A stretch of 64,000 bases of DNA from Macrotrachela quadricornifera (Eukaryota > Rotifera > Eurotatoria > Philodinida > Philodinidae). The notes beneath the pieces are model-generated. The model ran no database searches, had not been told where the DNA came from, and saw nothing but the letters and a program-made list of their open reading frames with translations. A program made the translations under genes and the position numbers. The stretch spans positions 144,356-208,355 of the forward strand of contig JAJEKB010001138.1 of NCBI GenBank assembly GCA_022393335.1. The letters run 5' to 3'. Shown here piece after piece: positions 22,965 through 35,683 of the stretch; the stretch's first letter is position 1, and each line of letters begins with the position of its first letter.

Positions 22965-23900
22965 AGGTGCAAGCAATATGAATTTTTTTACTTTATCTGA
23001 TAGAGTAGAAGCAGCTGCTTACAACAATAAACTTTTTAGCCTTAGTGAATGCTTTCCTCCAGTTAAAAAATACGAAATACTCAAGAGGTGCCTTTTTTCA
23101 ACAAAATACATCCTTTGAAAAAATATGCAAAATTTTTTGCTTCTAAAGGTGATTTTTTTCAGATTCATCATCAAAAAATGAGCTTTCGCGAGTTGCTAAA
23201 TCGATTCTAAATGTAAAACTCTATTGATGGGATGGTCTCAAATCGGTTCTAGTACGCTGCGAATAGGTTGATTTTGTAAATCTATCTAGTTTTCTTACTT
23301 AAGCGATAGAGCCTAATATTTTGTCTCATCCTATTTACCATACCATGCATCAACATCCCTAGTGTTAGTTTTTTCCTCTTCCCTTTCTGAAGCTGAGAAA
23401 ACTCGATTTTACGAAAACCCAGTTTCCTCAGCTTAGGAGAGGAAAGGAGAGAAACTGATATTAGGGATGTCGTGGGGTGGGGTAATAAATGGAATACGAC
23501 ACAATATTTGGCTCTATTGATTACGTAGAAAAACTAGATAAGTTTACAAAATCCGCGTATATAGGTTGGTCTGGACGTCTTTCGAAATGCTACTATCAAT
23601 AGAGTTTTTGGCCTAAAATCGACTTAACAACTTGTTTCTGCTCAGTTTTTCATGCTGAATCTGACAAAATCACTTTTAGAATTCGAAAAAAGAAAAAAAG
23701 TAGAAAATTCTGAATATTTTTAAAAAGATGTATATTTTTCGAAAAACGACATTCTTCGAATATTTTATATTTTTCAACCGAAAGGAAGCCTTTGCTTAGA
23801 CTAAAAATTATATTTTCATGATCAGCGGCTTCTATTCTACCAAACGACGTAAAAAAATCACGAAAAAAAATGTTCACTTGATATTCGAATTGCCGGTACC
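22965..23900. repeat. Large imperfect inverted repeat (near-palindrome) of about 0.9 kb
   Basis: Two arms of roughly 450 bp fold back around a centre near 23412. At the tip GCTGAGAAAACT (about 23392) pairs with AGTTTCCTCAGC (about 23421). Further out, TAGAGCCTAATATTTTGTC (about 23305) pairs with GACACAATATTTGGCTCTA (about 23500), and ACTCTATTGAT (about 23218) with ATCAATAGAGT (about 23595). Near the ends, AGAAGCAGCTGCTT (about 23008) pairs with GATCAGCGGCTTCT (about 23820). Identity by eye is about 70-80 percent, with small gaps. No coding frame is shared. It may be an old fold-back transposon or an inverted duplication; a transcript would form a long hairpin. Confidence 0.75.
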
Positions 23901-26830
23901 TTCTATAATTTGTCGTTTACATCAAATTCTTTATTGTAAAATTTACAACTTATATTAATAATCGAGAAAGAAATCTAAAGTACAAGGAAAGATTTTCACG
24001 AAAGATAATACTAGCAAATGATTTTAATTGAAATGCTGTTCGAGAACAACTACACAAGAAAGAACACACGAATAGTCATGAAATGGAAACCAAAATCTAT
24101 TAAAAAAAAGTGAGATCGATTTGAGTGATTATTTCAACATCCATCTGTTTTCTTAAGCTTTTAATTTAAATGTTTCTGGAAAATGTTTTTCCTTTCAATA
24201 TTCTATGGTTTTGTCTTTTCGGCCAGTCTATTCACAACAAAAACATAATATCTGCTGTTTGCTTGCTTGGATACATTTTTGTAAGATTTCAATCTTTAAA
24301 TTTATTTCCGAATAATTCATCTTTATTTCGCATCAACCTGACGACTATATACAATGGTGGTAATACGAAAGAGAAGTTCATTTTACATAAAATTTCATGG
24401 ATGATGAATAAGAATGGAAAATCCGTAAATTAAGTTGAAATAAAGAAGCGTAGAAGTGAAAAACCCAACAAACATATATGAACGAAGAAGAAAATCCATA
24501 GCGCATTATTTAACAACAGTAGAAGGAAAAACACGTGTGGTCATCTAGATAAGGAGGAAAAATTGTAACAATCGCATCTAAATGAGATGTAAATCATAAT
24601 AATTTCTGTTATTCAAACATGTTGAAAGTTCTCAAACGAACAAGTAGATAGCACACGAATATTTGCACCTCTATTAAGAATATTGAAAAGTTCTTTCACT
24701 TTAAATAGCATGCATATATAATAAAACATTTTCATTTCTTTATATAAACGTTTAAAATAGTCACCATGATATTTGATGTAAAGTTTTATCATGATGATCC
24801 ATCCACAACATATCTGTTACAATGGCTAAATTTCAATTTGTACATACTCTGTTTTGAATATAACCGACTGCCTGATTGTATGACAGATTAGTGTCAGATA
24901 AGTATGACGAATATGATATAACAGTAGTTTTTCTTTCTTTGTAAAATAGTAAGGACGTCTTTCACATACTATTCATATAGTTACAACGGAGCTTGAAACA
25001 ACTTAATTCTAGTGACAATTTTGTGCTCTAATGTGTACAATCAAAGAAAATATTTGATGATTTTCGAAAACAATAATTATCATTGAGGAAAAATCGCATA
25101 ATAGAATATGTTGTACTTCTATGCGTTCAGCACAACGCATCTCATATGTAGTATCTCGAGTGTATTTTATATAGTTAAAGCAGAGATTGTATTTTCAACA
25201 AGTAAAGCGACATTTCGTATTTGTGTTGATGAAAAATATTTTTACAGATCAAATAAAATTCGATAAAAACTACTATCACTACTCCATTCAGTTAATGTCG
25301 ACCTTAAAGATGTACACTTTGCACCAGCACCAAAATATCCTCTTGTGTTATCTCAATATTGTTGTCATTATTGATAAGAATGAAATCTGTGATTTGCTGT
25401 ACACCTATACGTCCAGAAAGAAAAATCATTTAAACAAACAACAATGATGTTGTTAAATATGAACATTTCAATATTAGCACATGCCAATTTTTCGAATAAA
25501 TAAGTATCGATGAACTTTTGTGAAACTTAAAGAAGAAAAAGCTAAAATTGTTATTGTTTTTATATTTAGAAATAATTGAAATGAGTTTGTCATGACGTAT
25601 GTATAATTTCTATTCTTCAATATGACGAAACCACTACTTTTCAGCCGCTAAATTCGTCATGTCTAAACCATATATAGTACTACAAAAAGTGGTATAATTG
25701 CCTGTTACTGTTTAGGAAACAAAAGTGAAGAGTTATTAATAGAGATGCACAAACTGCAACTCTAGTAGATTGGAATTGATTTGAGCATGACTAGATATGA
25801 TTAAGGATGGAATCACTTCTAATATATAATCAACCGATCTTGATAAAATGTTTTAGGCTTCCTTGTTCATTTTTCAAGATTTAAAAAAGTCGTTGTACTC
25901 ATAACTTCTTCAGCCCTATTTGAAAATAGTCTTTGTAAATTTTTGATACTGGGTGAAAGATTCTAAATAGCAAAATTTTTTTCTCAAATTTTATGAGGTC
26001 AAGGATCTTGCTAAGAAGCATTTTCTCCACTATTGTAAGGACAAAAGAAACAGTGTTGTTCGAGCCAACATGAAGGTTTTCAGAGACCCTCTTTCGTATA
26101 ATCCAGGAATATTCCGAGCTAGCTCTGAAAAATTCCCAGAGATATCCTTGGCTAGGTCCTACTAGCCTCAAAGGATACGCCTAAACAGAAACCAAAAAGT
26201 TCCTAGATATATCCCTAGATAGACGATAAAAAGTTCCAACAAGTTCTCCAAAATAGATTCTGAAAACTTATGAACTACCTCTGGATGAATTTCAGATAAG
26301 TCCAACATGTTTTATCAACCTATCTCCGAAAAGTTTAATGAAGATCGTGAGCTGAATTGTAATTATCGAAATAGAGAACTTGGCAGGAATAAGAGTGGCG
26401 AGCATGAGTGACATTAGATATATTGGCATATCTTTCCTAGTATTTTCAAAGTTAAACTGTTATTCCCAGTCGAAATAGGAGATTGACATTGAAATATTCC
26501 TGTAAACTTAGTTATTGTCAATTATTGTTTTTAATGCAATCAACATTTCCTCTCTTGGCCACAAAACATATTTTCTCTCTTTTTGATGAAAAATCATTAA
26601 AATATCATTAGATACATTATCTGTTATACAAGATGAAAATCTTTATCATCTTATATCTTGTTTGAAAAAAAAAATTGATTAGCTAAAGTATTCATTGAAT
26701 GTTATTTTTTGCTGATATCATAATTTCATGTATATTAAATATAGTATAATAAGAGCTGATAATAAACGATATTAACAACAAAAAAATATACATATAATAT
26801 GATACAAAAGATGTTATATCTCTCTAGATT
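23901..26830. other. Intergenic between the zinc-finger gene and UBR7 (convergent)
   Basis: About 2.9 kb with no recognised gene. The stretch at about 26040-26300 is somewhat GC-richer and could be a decayed mobile element, but I found no ends. ORFs at 24170-24433, 25187-25447 and 25899-26171 lack family similarity and typical codon use. Confidence 0.45.
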
Positions 26831-28805
26831 TTAAGATTTACAATTATCAGGAGGTAAAAACATTGTACGTTGTTGTTCTTTACGTTTTTCTTGTAATCCA
26901 GCAAAGAATGTTGTTACATCATCAGCTGTTAATACTCCATCACCATTTGCTTTATTACGAAGAAAATCACCAAGTGATTTTTTAAATTCATTTATACCAT
27001 GTAAAACTTCTAATTTTTTTACATGATCAAGTTTTTGTAATGAATCAGCTAGTAATTTATCTCCATCAAGATTTTCACTTTTTGCAAAAGCTTGTTTTTC
27101 ATATTCTTGAATAGCATCATCATCATTAAATACAATTGTAAGATTTGAATTATCATATAATTTCTAATTATATAAAAATAAAAATAAAAATAAAAATAAA
27201 AAGTTAATTCAAATTAAAACCTACACAACATTCAAGACACCGACATAATCGTTTTCGCCAACCATCACGTAGAAAGATTGTATGAAGTTCATTACTATTT
27301 TTATTATTTGAAACGAGAAAACATGGAGGATTACTACTAGCTGCTGCTAGATTAAACAAAAATTAATATAATATTTGATAAATAAAATAATAACTTACCA
27401 GCAGTATTTTCTACTGGAGCTGAAATAATTCCACGAGATTCTAAAAGAAAAATTAAGATTTAATATTAAATCAATTATTTTTCATTTTTTCTAACCATCA
27501 TAATGTGCCAAGAATGGATGCTTAGTTACACATGCTTGACATATCATATCCATTTGATCAGCTTCATTTTCTTCCGTTGGTAATGGAACACCCAAATGCT
27601 TAAAAAAACTAAGATATATAAATAAAAAATCAATAGAACTATCTTTTACTTGACTATGAAACCAGTCTTCACATATAATACATTGTATCATGGCATCATC
27701 AGCTGTCTGTTATTAAGTAGATTATTTTATTTTTAATTTCAATAAAAAAATTATTTACTGGTGATTCTTTATCTGGATATGGACGCTTACATGTACAATA
27801 CAAACCACGAAAATTATCATCATATTTATTAGCTGTATTTTCTGGATCTTTATTCTGAAAAATATAATTTTATCATAAGTATTATTAAGATTACAAATAA
27901 TTTCCTTACTGGATAAAGTTTACATGGTTGATGATTTAATTTTGAATTTCCACAATCACATCGAAAAAATCTAGAAGTTTTATTTAAAAATAGTTGTATT
28001 TAACAATAGACTCCAGCTTTTATAGATTAGAATTAACTAAAATCTTGACTTTTTCGTTTTATCACATAGATCTGTTTGTATAGCGTGTCAAAACTTTTGT
28101 ACAGACGTCAACATTTTTCGTTATCTTCAGCTGAAACTATTAACATTTTCCTCATGGAACAGATGTAGAAATCTTTTGTACAAAAAATTGAAGATCGTAT
28201 GACTAAATGCCATACCGCATATCGGCAATGACTCGAAATTGTGCTCATTTATGACGGTGAAGAAAAACTACATAATGAATCTCAGTCAGATCACTTTGAC
28301 GCTATTCACAATTTTTTTCGTCTCTAGGAACTAATCCTATATGCTTACGAGATGTTTACAATGTAGTGAACAAACTAACAATGTAATTCCTCTTTTCTAT
28401 AAATTCTATCGCTTTGTCATTAATTCAACACACTTCACCATCAATGCTAACAATAAAATAATCTTACCGTCTTGTATACAATTCATTAACTTCATGATTG
28501 CTATGACAATGAAATGCACATGCTGCACATATACCAGCTAATTGTCCATTACCATTATTATAACATGTCATACAAACAAATAAAGCTTGTCGTTTTACAT
28601 ATCCCTGAAGAATTATATTTTTTATTTGTATTACAATTATTTCTTATATTTTTACCTGTGGATATGTACATGTATCAGTATCACAATTTCCATAGAGTGC
28701 TCGTTCTCGATCCAATTCTGCCTCTTCATCATCAATTTGTTCAAGTAATTCACTATATGTGACTATTTCTTCTTCATCATTAGTTGTCATTTGATTAGCA
28801 GACAT
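26831..28805 (-). CDS. UBR7: Putative E3 ubiquitin ligase UBR7
   Basis: Nine exons on the minus strand: 28656-28805, 28468-28604, 27910-27970, 27759-27854, 27650-27706, 27496-27598, 27399-27440, 27225-27346 and 26831-27163, encoding 366 residues. The N-terminal UBR box shows CTYPQGYVKRQALFVCMTC, CAACAFHCHSNHEVNELYTR and FRCDCGNSK. A PHD-type finger follows: LYCTCKRPYPD, MIQCIICEDWFHSQ and MICQACVTKHPFL. Then comes the UBR7-specific RDGWRKRLCRCLECC region and a helical C terminus. UBR7 recognises N-degrons and has been linked to histone H2B ubiquitination in the nucleus. The 497-bp intron 2 is large for this gene. A 3' splice-like TAG lies 12 nt before the ATG. The 51-nt intron between exons 5 and 6 has no stop in frame. 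Confidence 0.93.
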
Positions 28806-29756
28806 TGATTTATTTTTCTAGTATAACAAAAAAAAGAAATTATATTAATAATAAGCTTAGCAACATAAACAAAAAAATATTGAAATCTATTTTTTTATGC
28901 TTGCTATAGTATGAATATGATTTTTGATGCATATGATTATGAGCAAAAGCAACGGAGTTTTTGATCAAATTAATAAAATATTGTTTACATCATCATCTTT
29001 TTCATATTGAAGAATCCATAGGGTTCCGAAAGATGTGCATGTCAATGACGAAGAGGGTGAAGTTGAAGGGGTTCATTTTATTTCGAAACTCCTCTCCACA
29101 CGCTTGTGCGCATCGTTCGTATACTCGAATCTTTTATGTCTTGAAACTTGAGATCTATCAATAAACTTGTAATCTTTTACATCTGAAAAATTTTATTTCA
29201 ATTAAATTGTTATTGATGAATATGAAAATTAATTTATTGAGAAAGAAAATATCGAATTGATATATTTCTGTAGAAGTTTTCTCATGCAAAGCAAAGATCA
29301 TAAAGAAATATTTTCATCTATTGAATACTATTTTATTTCATTGATTGATTAATGAAATTCTAGAAACATTTAGAATCAAGACTTATTATCACTTCTTAAT
29401 TTCCACGTTCCGAATTAGAATCTTCATTTCACTACAATTAACTTCAACTTTCATTTCTGAAAAGAGCATCATGATGCTTACCTATATAAATTCCGATTAA
29501 TAAGCAAAAGTATTTTATTTCGTCGATGTTAAAAGAATATTTCTAGAACAAACCAAAGAAAAAACAAGTTCATAAGTGATGACATAATGTCCTAGAACAG
29601 TGCAAAAGATTAATAGAAAAAAAAAGTAATAACGTTAAAAACACAACAACAACAACGATAACAAGGTCATTCATCAGTTTGAAGGGCATCACATGCATAG
29701 ACACACACACACACACACATTTGTTGTTTTATTGTTCATAATCATTTATTGTTCAT
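28806..29756. other. Intergenic between CCT8 and UBR7 (same strand)
   Basis: AT-rich, with a (CA)n microsatellite at 29701-29719. It carries the CCT8 3' end and UBR7 upstream region. No further gene was recognised. Confidence 0.5.
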
Positions 29757-32008
29757 TTAATCATCATTATCCCATCCTTTATTTTCTTTTGGTTTTGGTC
29801 CACCAGCTGGTTTAGCACAAATAATTTCATCAACACTTAAAACCGTACAAGCAGCTTTTGTTGCAAATAAAATTGCCCATTTTTTTGTTATATATAAATC
29901 ATATAATTCATTTAATTTTACATCACCTGTATCATATGTTATATCATTTGATTGTGTTGTCGCTGATTGTGCTTGTCCAATAAGAAAACCCAAATTTGGA
30001 TTATCATGATGACCAACATAAAGTTTAGCTAAAATTTCTGTACTTTTAACACCTGAATTTTCTGCAAGAATTTTTGGTATATATTCAAATGTTTCAGCAT
30101 AACGTTGAATAGCATATTGTTCAATGCCAGGGCATGTACGAGCATATTCAGAAAGTTTTGATGCTAATTCAATTTCAGTTGCACCACCACCTGGTAATAA
30201 AACTGTATCACGAGTTAAAGCTTTAAAATTATTAACAGCATCATCAACAGCTCGTTCACAATCATCAAGAATCTAAATAATAATTTAAAAAAAAAAGAAA
30301 AAAAATAAATATTTATATATTCAATATATATATAATTTACTTGATCAGTTGATCCACGTAAAATTAATGTTGCAATATGTGATTTAGCATGTTTAAAAAC
30401 AACAACATGTGTATCACCAATTTCATCAACATAAATTGAATCACAAGCTCCCATTTCTTCATGTGTTGGTGCACGAAGTTTTGGTAAAACAACTGCATCA
30501 ATTGTTTTAGCAACACGACGTAAATCAAATTTTGATTGTAAACGTACACCCATTATGTTATATTTATTTAAAAAATGAAGAGCCATTTCACCTACTTTAC
30601 CACCACTAACAATAACATTAATACCAGCATCAGCTAAAGCTTTTATTTGTGCTTCAATACTTGCTTCTTCATCTTTTGAAAAAGCTAATAATTCATCTGC
30701 AGATTTTAATAAAACTGTTCCTTTTGTTTCTGTTACTTGAATATCAATTGGACAACTAAATACAGCAATTTTTGCTTGATTTATTTTTGTTATTTCAGAT
30801 TCAACTTCACGTTTTAATACCATGCCTGGTATCATTGTTGATTGAAATAAACCTCCACCTAAGATTTTACATATACGAACATTATCAACATTAAATGAAC
30901 TTGTTGAATCACTTCCTGTTACTGTTAAACATGCTTTTGTTACTAATTCACCTAAAAATTCATGATAACCAAATAATTTACTTCCTATAGCTGTTTGAAG
31001 AACTTTCGAAACAATTGGTTCATTATCACGTAAATTTTCTTTTGTTAAATTAACTTTTATTTCAAATGTTGGTAATAATTCAAGTGATTTTTTTAATGCT
31101 AAATTATATCCATCAATTATTTCACTTGGTGATAAACCCATACGAAGTAAACCTTCAGCATTTTCAAGTAATTTAGAAGCAAATAATATAACATAATTTG
31201 TTCCATCACCAATTTCTTTTTCTTGCATATCACTTGCTAACATTAAAATTTTTGCTGCTGGATGTACAACATCGATTTCACGAAGAATTGATGCAGCATC
31301 ATTTGTAACAAATAATTTTTCAATATGATTTATAACCATTTTATTTAAACCATTTGGACCAAAACTTGATGTTGTTGTTTCACATAATTCTTTACAAGCG
31401 CCAATATTACGATAGACAGCTTCTTCAAGACCTGACAAAGAAAAAATATAATGAAAAATTGAAGAGTCATTTTAATAAGATTGTAACTATTAATAAATTA
31501 ATTCTCGTATAATCATCTAGAATCTTGGCAAGTTAGCTAGTTTTGTCTTAGTACTATATATATATATTAGAATATCATAAGAAAACAAGTATTTATTTTA
31601 TAGATACTCGTATTCGAGTTAAAGTTAATGATTTAACTATGTATTATCATATTGCAGCATAATCCTATCTATTCCCCAAAGATAATTTTTGAATTAATTT
31701 TTATTATTCTTTGCAATATTTATTATGATGGAATATTCTCCAAATTATACTGTATACGTAAATAATAATTTTTAAAAACGATAAAAATCATTGTTATTTT
31801 TTAATAATAGTTGAAGAAAATTCTCTTATCATTTTGAAAATCTCTAAAACTCGTATAAGAAATAAAATGATGATGTAAATCAATTTTAATTTATTATTGA
31901 ATATAACGAAATCATCAAGTAAATATTTTCTTGCTTACCATGCATATATTTTGAACCTTCTTTCATCATTGAGGCAAAGCCTGGTGCTTTTGGTACACGT
32001 AGAGCCAT
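29757..32008 (-). CDS. CCT8: T-complex protein 1 subunit theta (CCT8)
   Basis: Three minus-strand exons, 31939-32008, 30341-31431 and 29757-30272, encode 558 residues (family about 548). The start MALRVPKAPGFASMMKEGSK is characteristic of CCT-theta. Group II chaperonin signatures are FGPNGLNKMVINH, VTNDAASILREI, EIGDGTNYVILFASKLL and PGGGATEIELASKL; the C terminus reads DEIICAKPAGGPKPKENKGW. The subunit is one of eight in the cytosolic TRiC ring that folds actin, tubulin and other proteins using ATP. Intron 1 is 507 bp. It follows the first 23 codons, a place where regulatory introns often sit. A TAG acceptor-like site precedes the ATG by 9 nt. Confidence 0.96.
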
Positions 32009-32467
32009 ATTAATAGTCTAATTAGTGAAGATGAAATTACTTGTGTATGTATATGTTTATCTAAAAATAAAATTAAACAATGTCTAACAAGTTTCGAGAA
32101 AGTAAAAGGTAACGAGAAGAGGATATCATTTTAATTAAAAATGAAATATCTTAAGAGGCTTATTTATATACAATTTACGTAACATTTTGTCTTTGGAAGA
32201 AGATTTTTTTCAAAACATCAAAACAGTAAAAAGTGTATAAATGAAATGATAACAGAAAAATAAAAGTAGAATACGCTATTTATTTCTTTTTAATCTAGTT
32301 TAAATTATAAAGTGGAACGAATCCAATTAGCCCGTTCATTACTATTCCTGTCTCGTTTTTGTTTATATTATTATTAAAATTAGACTAAAAAGAAATATAT
32401 ATATTCTGTTTTAGTTTCATTTCTATTCTGTTTTTCTGTCATTATTTCATTTATATACTTCTTATTG

Positions 32468-32677
32468 TTATGTAGTTTGAAAAATTTTTCTTCGAAAGAC
32501 GCAATGATACTTAAGTTTTAATGTAGATGTATGTAACTGTTTGGTAGCATTTGTTACTGGTTGTTGAATTGATTCATCTGGATTTTTAGCAAGTTCAGTT
32601 ATATACCAATTTGAAAATATACATCCTGTATCATATGAATATGTTTTGTAATAATATTCAATGATAAAAGATGTTAT
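32468..32677 (-). pseudogene. Orphan coding-like fragment, possibly a relic or unassigned last exon
   Basis: A 69-codon open stretch on the minus strand, ending in TAA, follows an AG at a pyrimidine-rich CAATAG. It reads as ordinary protein (YSYDTGCIFSNWYITELAKN then PDESIQQPVTNATKQ) and uses the AT-ending codons typical of local genes. No ATG opens it. Just upstream (about 32680-32740) another frame gives PDNVGIQIHGKVFN, interrupted by stops, as expected of frameshift decay. I do not recognise the family. It may be the last exon of an unannotated gene or a pseudogene. Confidence 0.35.
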
Positions 32678-33808
32678 CTATTGAAAACTTTTCCATGAAT
32701 TTGAATACCAACATTATCAGGTATATTTTAATTGACTATTGTAATTCGTTGTCTGTGACATGATGGTCGATGTTAGTCCTATCAAATAATGTAAAAGAAA
32801 AAGAATAAAGAAAATTCTTTTAGTTACCATTATTGTTGTTATATTACTTAGTTTGTTTGATTGGATACAAACATAGAACTTGTTTAATTACCTTCATAGT
32901 GTAATTCATTGATATATATTCTGAAATATGTAATATTAATTATGCTTTTTCTAAATTTAATTATTCTTATTTATTTATTTTTTTATTGCTGATCAATGGT
33001 GACATCTATCCAACAGACAACTTATAATATTCAAACATTTAAAATAATCAAATTTAGCAAGATGGTTTAGTTTAGTGTTATTATTCATTAGAAAGTTTCA
33101 CAATCACATTGAACTCAATAATCTATTGATTCTTAAATTACAAGTTCAAATCAACGATCAACTCTATCATAGAATATCATCATTGAATTAGAACTTCTTG
33201 AATTTAACAACTAACTTTGAAGTTTAAATGCTGTAAATATCGATAGATGTTCAGATTTCTTTCTTTTCTATATTGTATTGTTCATTTCATCGTATTATCA
33301 GTATGATTCTTTTGATTTTCTTCTATCCCTCTTTCATCCATTGCTTCTTTAGATTATTTTTTAAATCTCAAGAAGAAATAATTATTTTCACAAAAAAATT
33401 CTATTACATATATACTGCATTCACAATTGATTTTATTTTACTATGATAATCAATACAGATTGGTTTGATTATGTCATTCAAAAACTTTTCTTTTTTTGAT
33501 CATCAGAAACTTTTCTTTGTATATATTGGATCATCATTCAATATTTAGTAAGAAGAAAAATAGAATAAGGATCAAATAAACTTCTTTTTTTTTTATCTTA
33601 CACAAAGGTCGCTTTGCCAAGCATATTCTTTATTATGAAAGAAGCATCATGAATATTCTTTTGTTCTTTTCATTTTCATAATCACATAGATCGATATTCG
33701 ATCCATATGTCGTAAAAAAAAAAGTAATTCGACCTAAGATAAGTTCTTTGATGAATAAAAGAAGAATGAGAATAAAATGTTCATTTAAATCAGTTCATTC
33801 TTTCGATT
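32678..33808. other. Intergenic, upstream of the first NTR-like gene
   Basis: About 1.1 kb of AT-rich DNA with no other recognised gene. Short pieces near 32680-32800 may belong to the decayed coding fragment described at 32468-32677. Confidence 0.45.
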
Positions 33809-34523
33809 ATGAATATGAATAATCAACGTTTATTCATTATTATTTTTATCATTATACATTTAATATCAACATTTGAATGTGATGAATATTCTTATCCAAA
33901 TGATGTTTCATTTGATAAGAAAGTTCATGAGTCACCTATTGTTATTCTTGGTACTTCATTAAATAAAATAATTGATACCAATATTCGAAATTTATTTAAT
34001 GTTACATTTCTTGTTCGATGCATTTTAAAAGGTCGACCAACTCAACGTATTATTCATATTGTTCAAGCAGGTTAATAGAAAGAAAAATAAAAATTCTTCT
34101 TTTTTTTTTGTTTAAAATAAATCAATTTTAGGTTCACTTCTTGGTCGTCGTTCATGTCAAAAGTTAAATGTTAATCGACAATATATTGTTTTTCTTGAAC
34201 CATTTTTTGATGGAACTTATCGACCAGCAGATTTTAATGAAATTCCTTATAGTAATCAAATAAATATTTTACTTGAAAAAACATGTGGTCTTTCACGAAC
34301 ATATCCATTTACGAAAACAAATGACACTGAAGCAGCATTAACTAATAAATGTCCACCAGCTGTTTCTATTGATTGTTCATTGAGTATGTTTAATTTAAGA
34401 TTTTTTAAATATAATTCATTACCTATCTGCAGAAACATCGAAACGAACTACCACAACAACAACAACAACAACAGCAACAACAACAACTACAGCAACAGAA
34501 ACAACAACAACGACAACAACAGT

Positions 34524-34570
<47 letters not shown>

Positions 34571-34580
34571 NNNNNNNNNN

Positions 34581-34628
<48 letters not shown>

Positions 34629-34884
34629 AACAACAACACAAACAAGTTCAGTTGTAACAACAACTAGCACTACTTTATTTGGAACCAATTCAATTGATTT
34701 AGCAGCATTAGCACTTCTTCTAGCTGAACATCAACAACGAAATCTTGATTCAAGTTTTTTAAATGGTCAAAAGCATAAATCACTTTTTTCCGATGATGAT
34801 GCACGAAAAAATGGAACCAATCGATTATCATATATTATTATTAATTTAATTCATTTGATTTTTTTTAGTATTCTTTATATTTAA
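33809..34884 (+). CDS. Secreted NTR/NtA-like protein with poly-Thr stalk and hydrophobic tail (paralogue 1)
   Basis: Three exons, 33809-34070, 34132-34383 and 34433-34884, encode about 321 residues (exact length unknown because of a 10-N gap at 34571-34580). The N terminus is a signal peptide (RLFIIIFIIIHLISTFECDE). A globular domain with six cysteines follows, including FLVRCILKGRPTQR, RSCQKLNVNRQYIVFLEP and PADF. It resembles the OB-fold NTR/NtA domain of agrin and TIMP-like proteins. This assignment is inference from the pattern CILKG...C...Y.(V/A)FLEP. Next is a long Thr tract coded by ACA repeats, likely O-glycosylated. A hydrophobic end (YIIINLIHLIFFSILYI) suits a GPI or membrane anchor. 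Its paralogue lies 4 kb downstream, beyond ARL13B. Confidence 0.75.
34449..34635 (+). repeat. (ACA)n coding microsatellite with assembly gap
   Basis: Near-pure ACA triplets encode Thr in exon 3 of the NTR-like gene, with a few GCA, GAA, ACT and GTA interruptions in the first half. Ten N bases at 34571-34580 mark an unresolved length. The frame on both sides of the gap agrees only if the true gap length is 10 plus a multiple of 3 (one modulo three). Confidence 0.9.
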
Positions 34885-35683
34885 TTTTAAAATAAAAAAA
34901 ATGTTCACTTGTGTTTGATTGCTTGCTGTGTTATAGTTTTATTCTTTAAACATAAAAGAGATTTGATATTTTATGTTATAAGTAAAACATCAGCAGTTAT
35001 TAATTGCTACATTTCGAAAAAGAAATCTTACAGATAATTGTTTAAGTTCAATTTTTATTAAAGTCTTCGTAAAAGGAAAAGTTCATGTTCTTTATTGATG
35101 ACATTTTTTATTTTAAGTAGAACACAAAGAAATTAAGCATATATTTCGGTTTATATCGATTCAAAATGACGCGGGATTCTTATAAGAAATATGATTTTTT
35201 TTTTCTGTAATAATCTGTATCTGTATTATTCTCGTTCGAAACTCTAATATAAAAAGAAGTTTTGAGCAACATTTATTACTCCGTTGAACTTTGCACATTA
35301 GATACGTCCCTAAAAAACTATATAAATTTTAAACATTAATATTTAAAATTCTTGTATTGCTATTGATGACATCTTTTTCTTGTCTGTAGAGGGATATTTG
35401 TATGTTTCCAATGTGTTCAACTCCTGGCAACAAAACATATTTATGTCTCTTGTAGAGAGAACAGAAAAAAAACATAGGTTATGACGTATAATTATTCAAT
35501 TTTTCTTTTCTTCCGCGGATATGACTACAGCAAAAAAAATCTTGTTTCTAATTTATTACTAACTAGTCTATCCAATCATCTTCATTTTTTCTTGACTCAA
35601 ATTTACTAGTATTATCAAGTCAAAATATTCTACTTCATTTGCTGTACCTACATTTCTTCAGTTAAACTAAAAGATAATTAATA
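34885..35683. other. Intergenic between NTR-like paralogue 1 and ARL13B
   Basis: AT-rich spacer with no gene seen. A CAG acceptor-like site after pyrimidines at 35659-35661 lies 22 nt before the ARL13B ATG. Confidence 0.5.

Noticed and set aside
26040..26300. GC-richer stretch suspected to be a mobile element
   Set aside because: No inverted ends, target duplication or coding remnant could be found.
27971..28467. UBR7 intron 2 as a nested gene
   Set aside because: No coding-like frame on either strand was convincing; treated as a large intron.
34419..34688. Poly-Val and poly-Cys frames opposite the ACA repeat
   Set aside because: Antisense or shifted readings of the (ACA)n tract, which codes Thr in the real exon.
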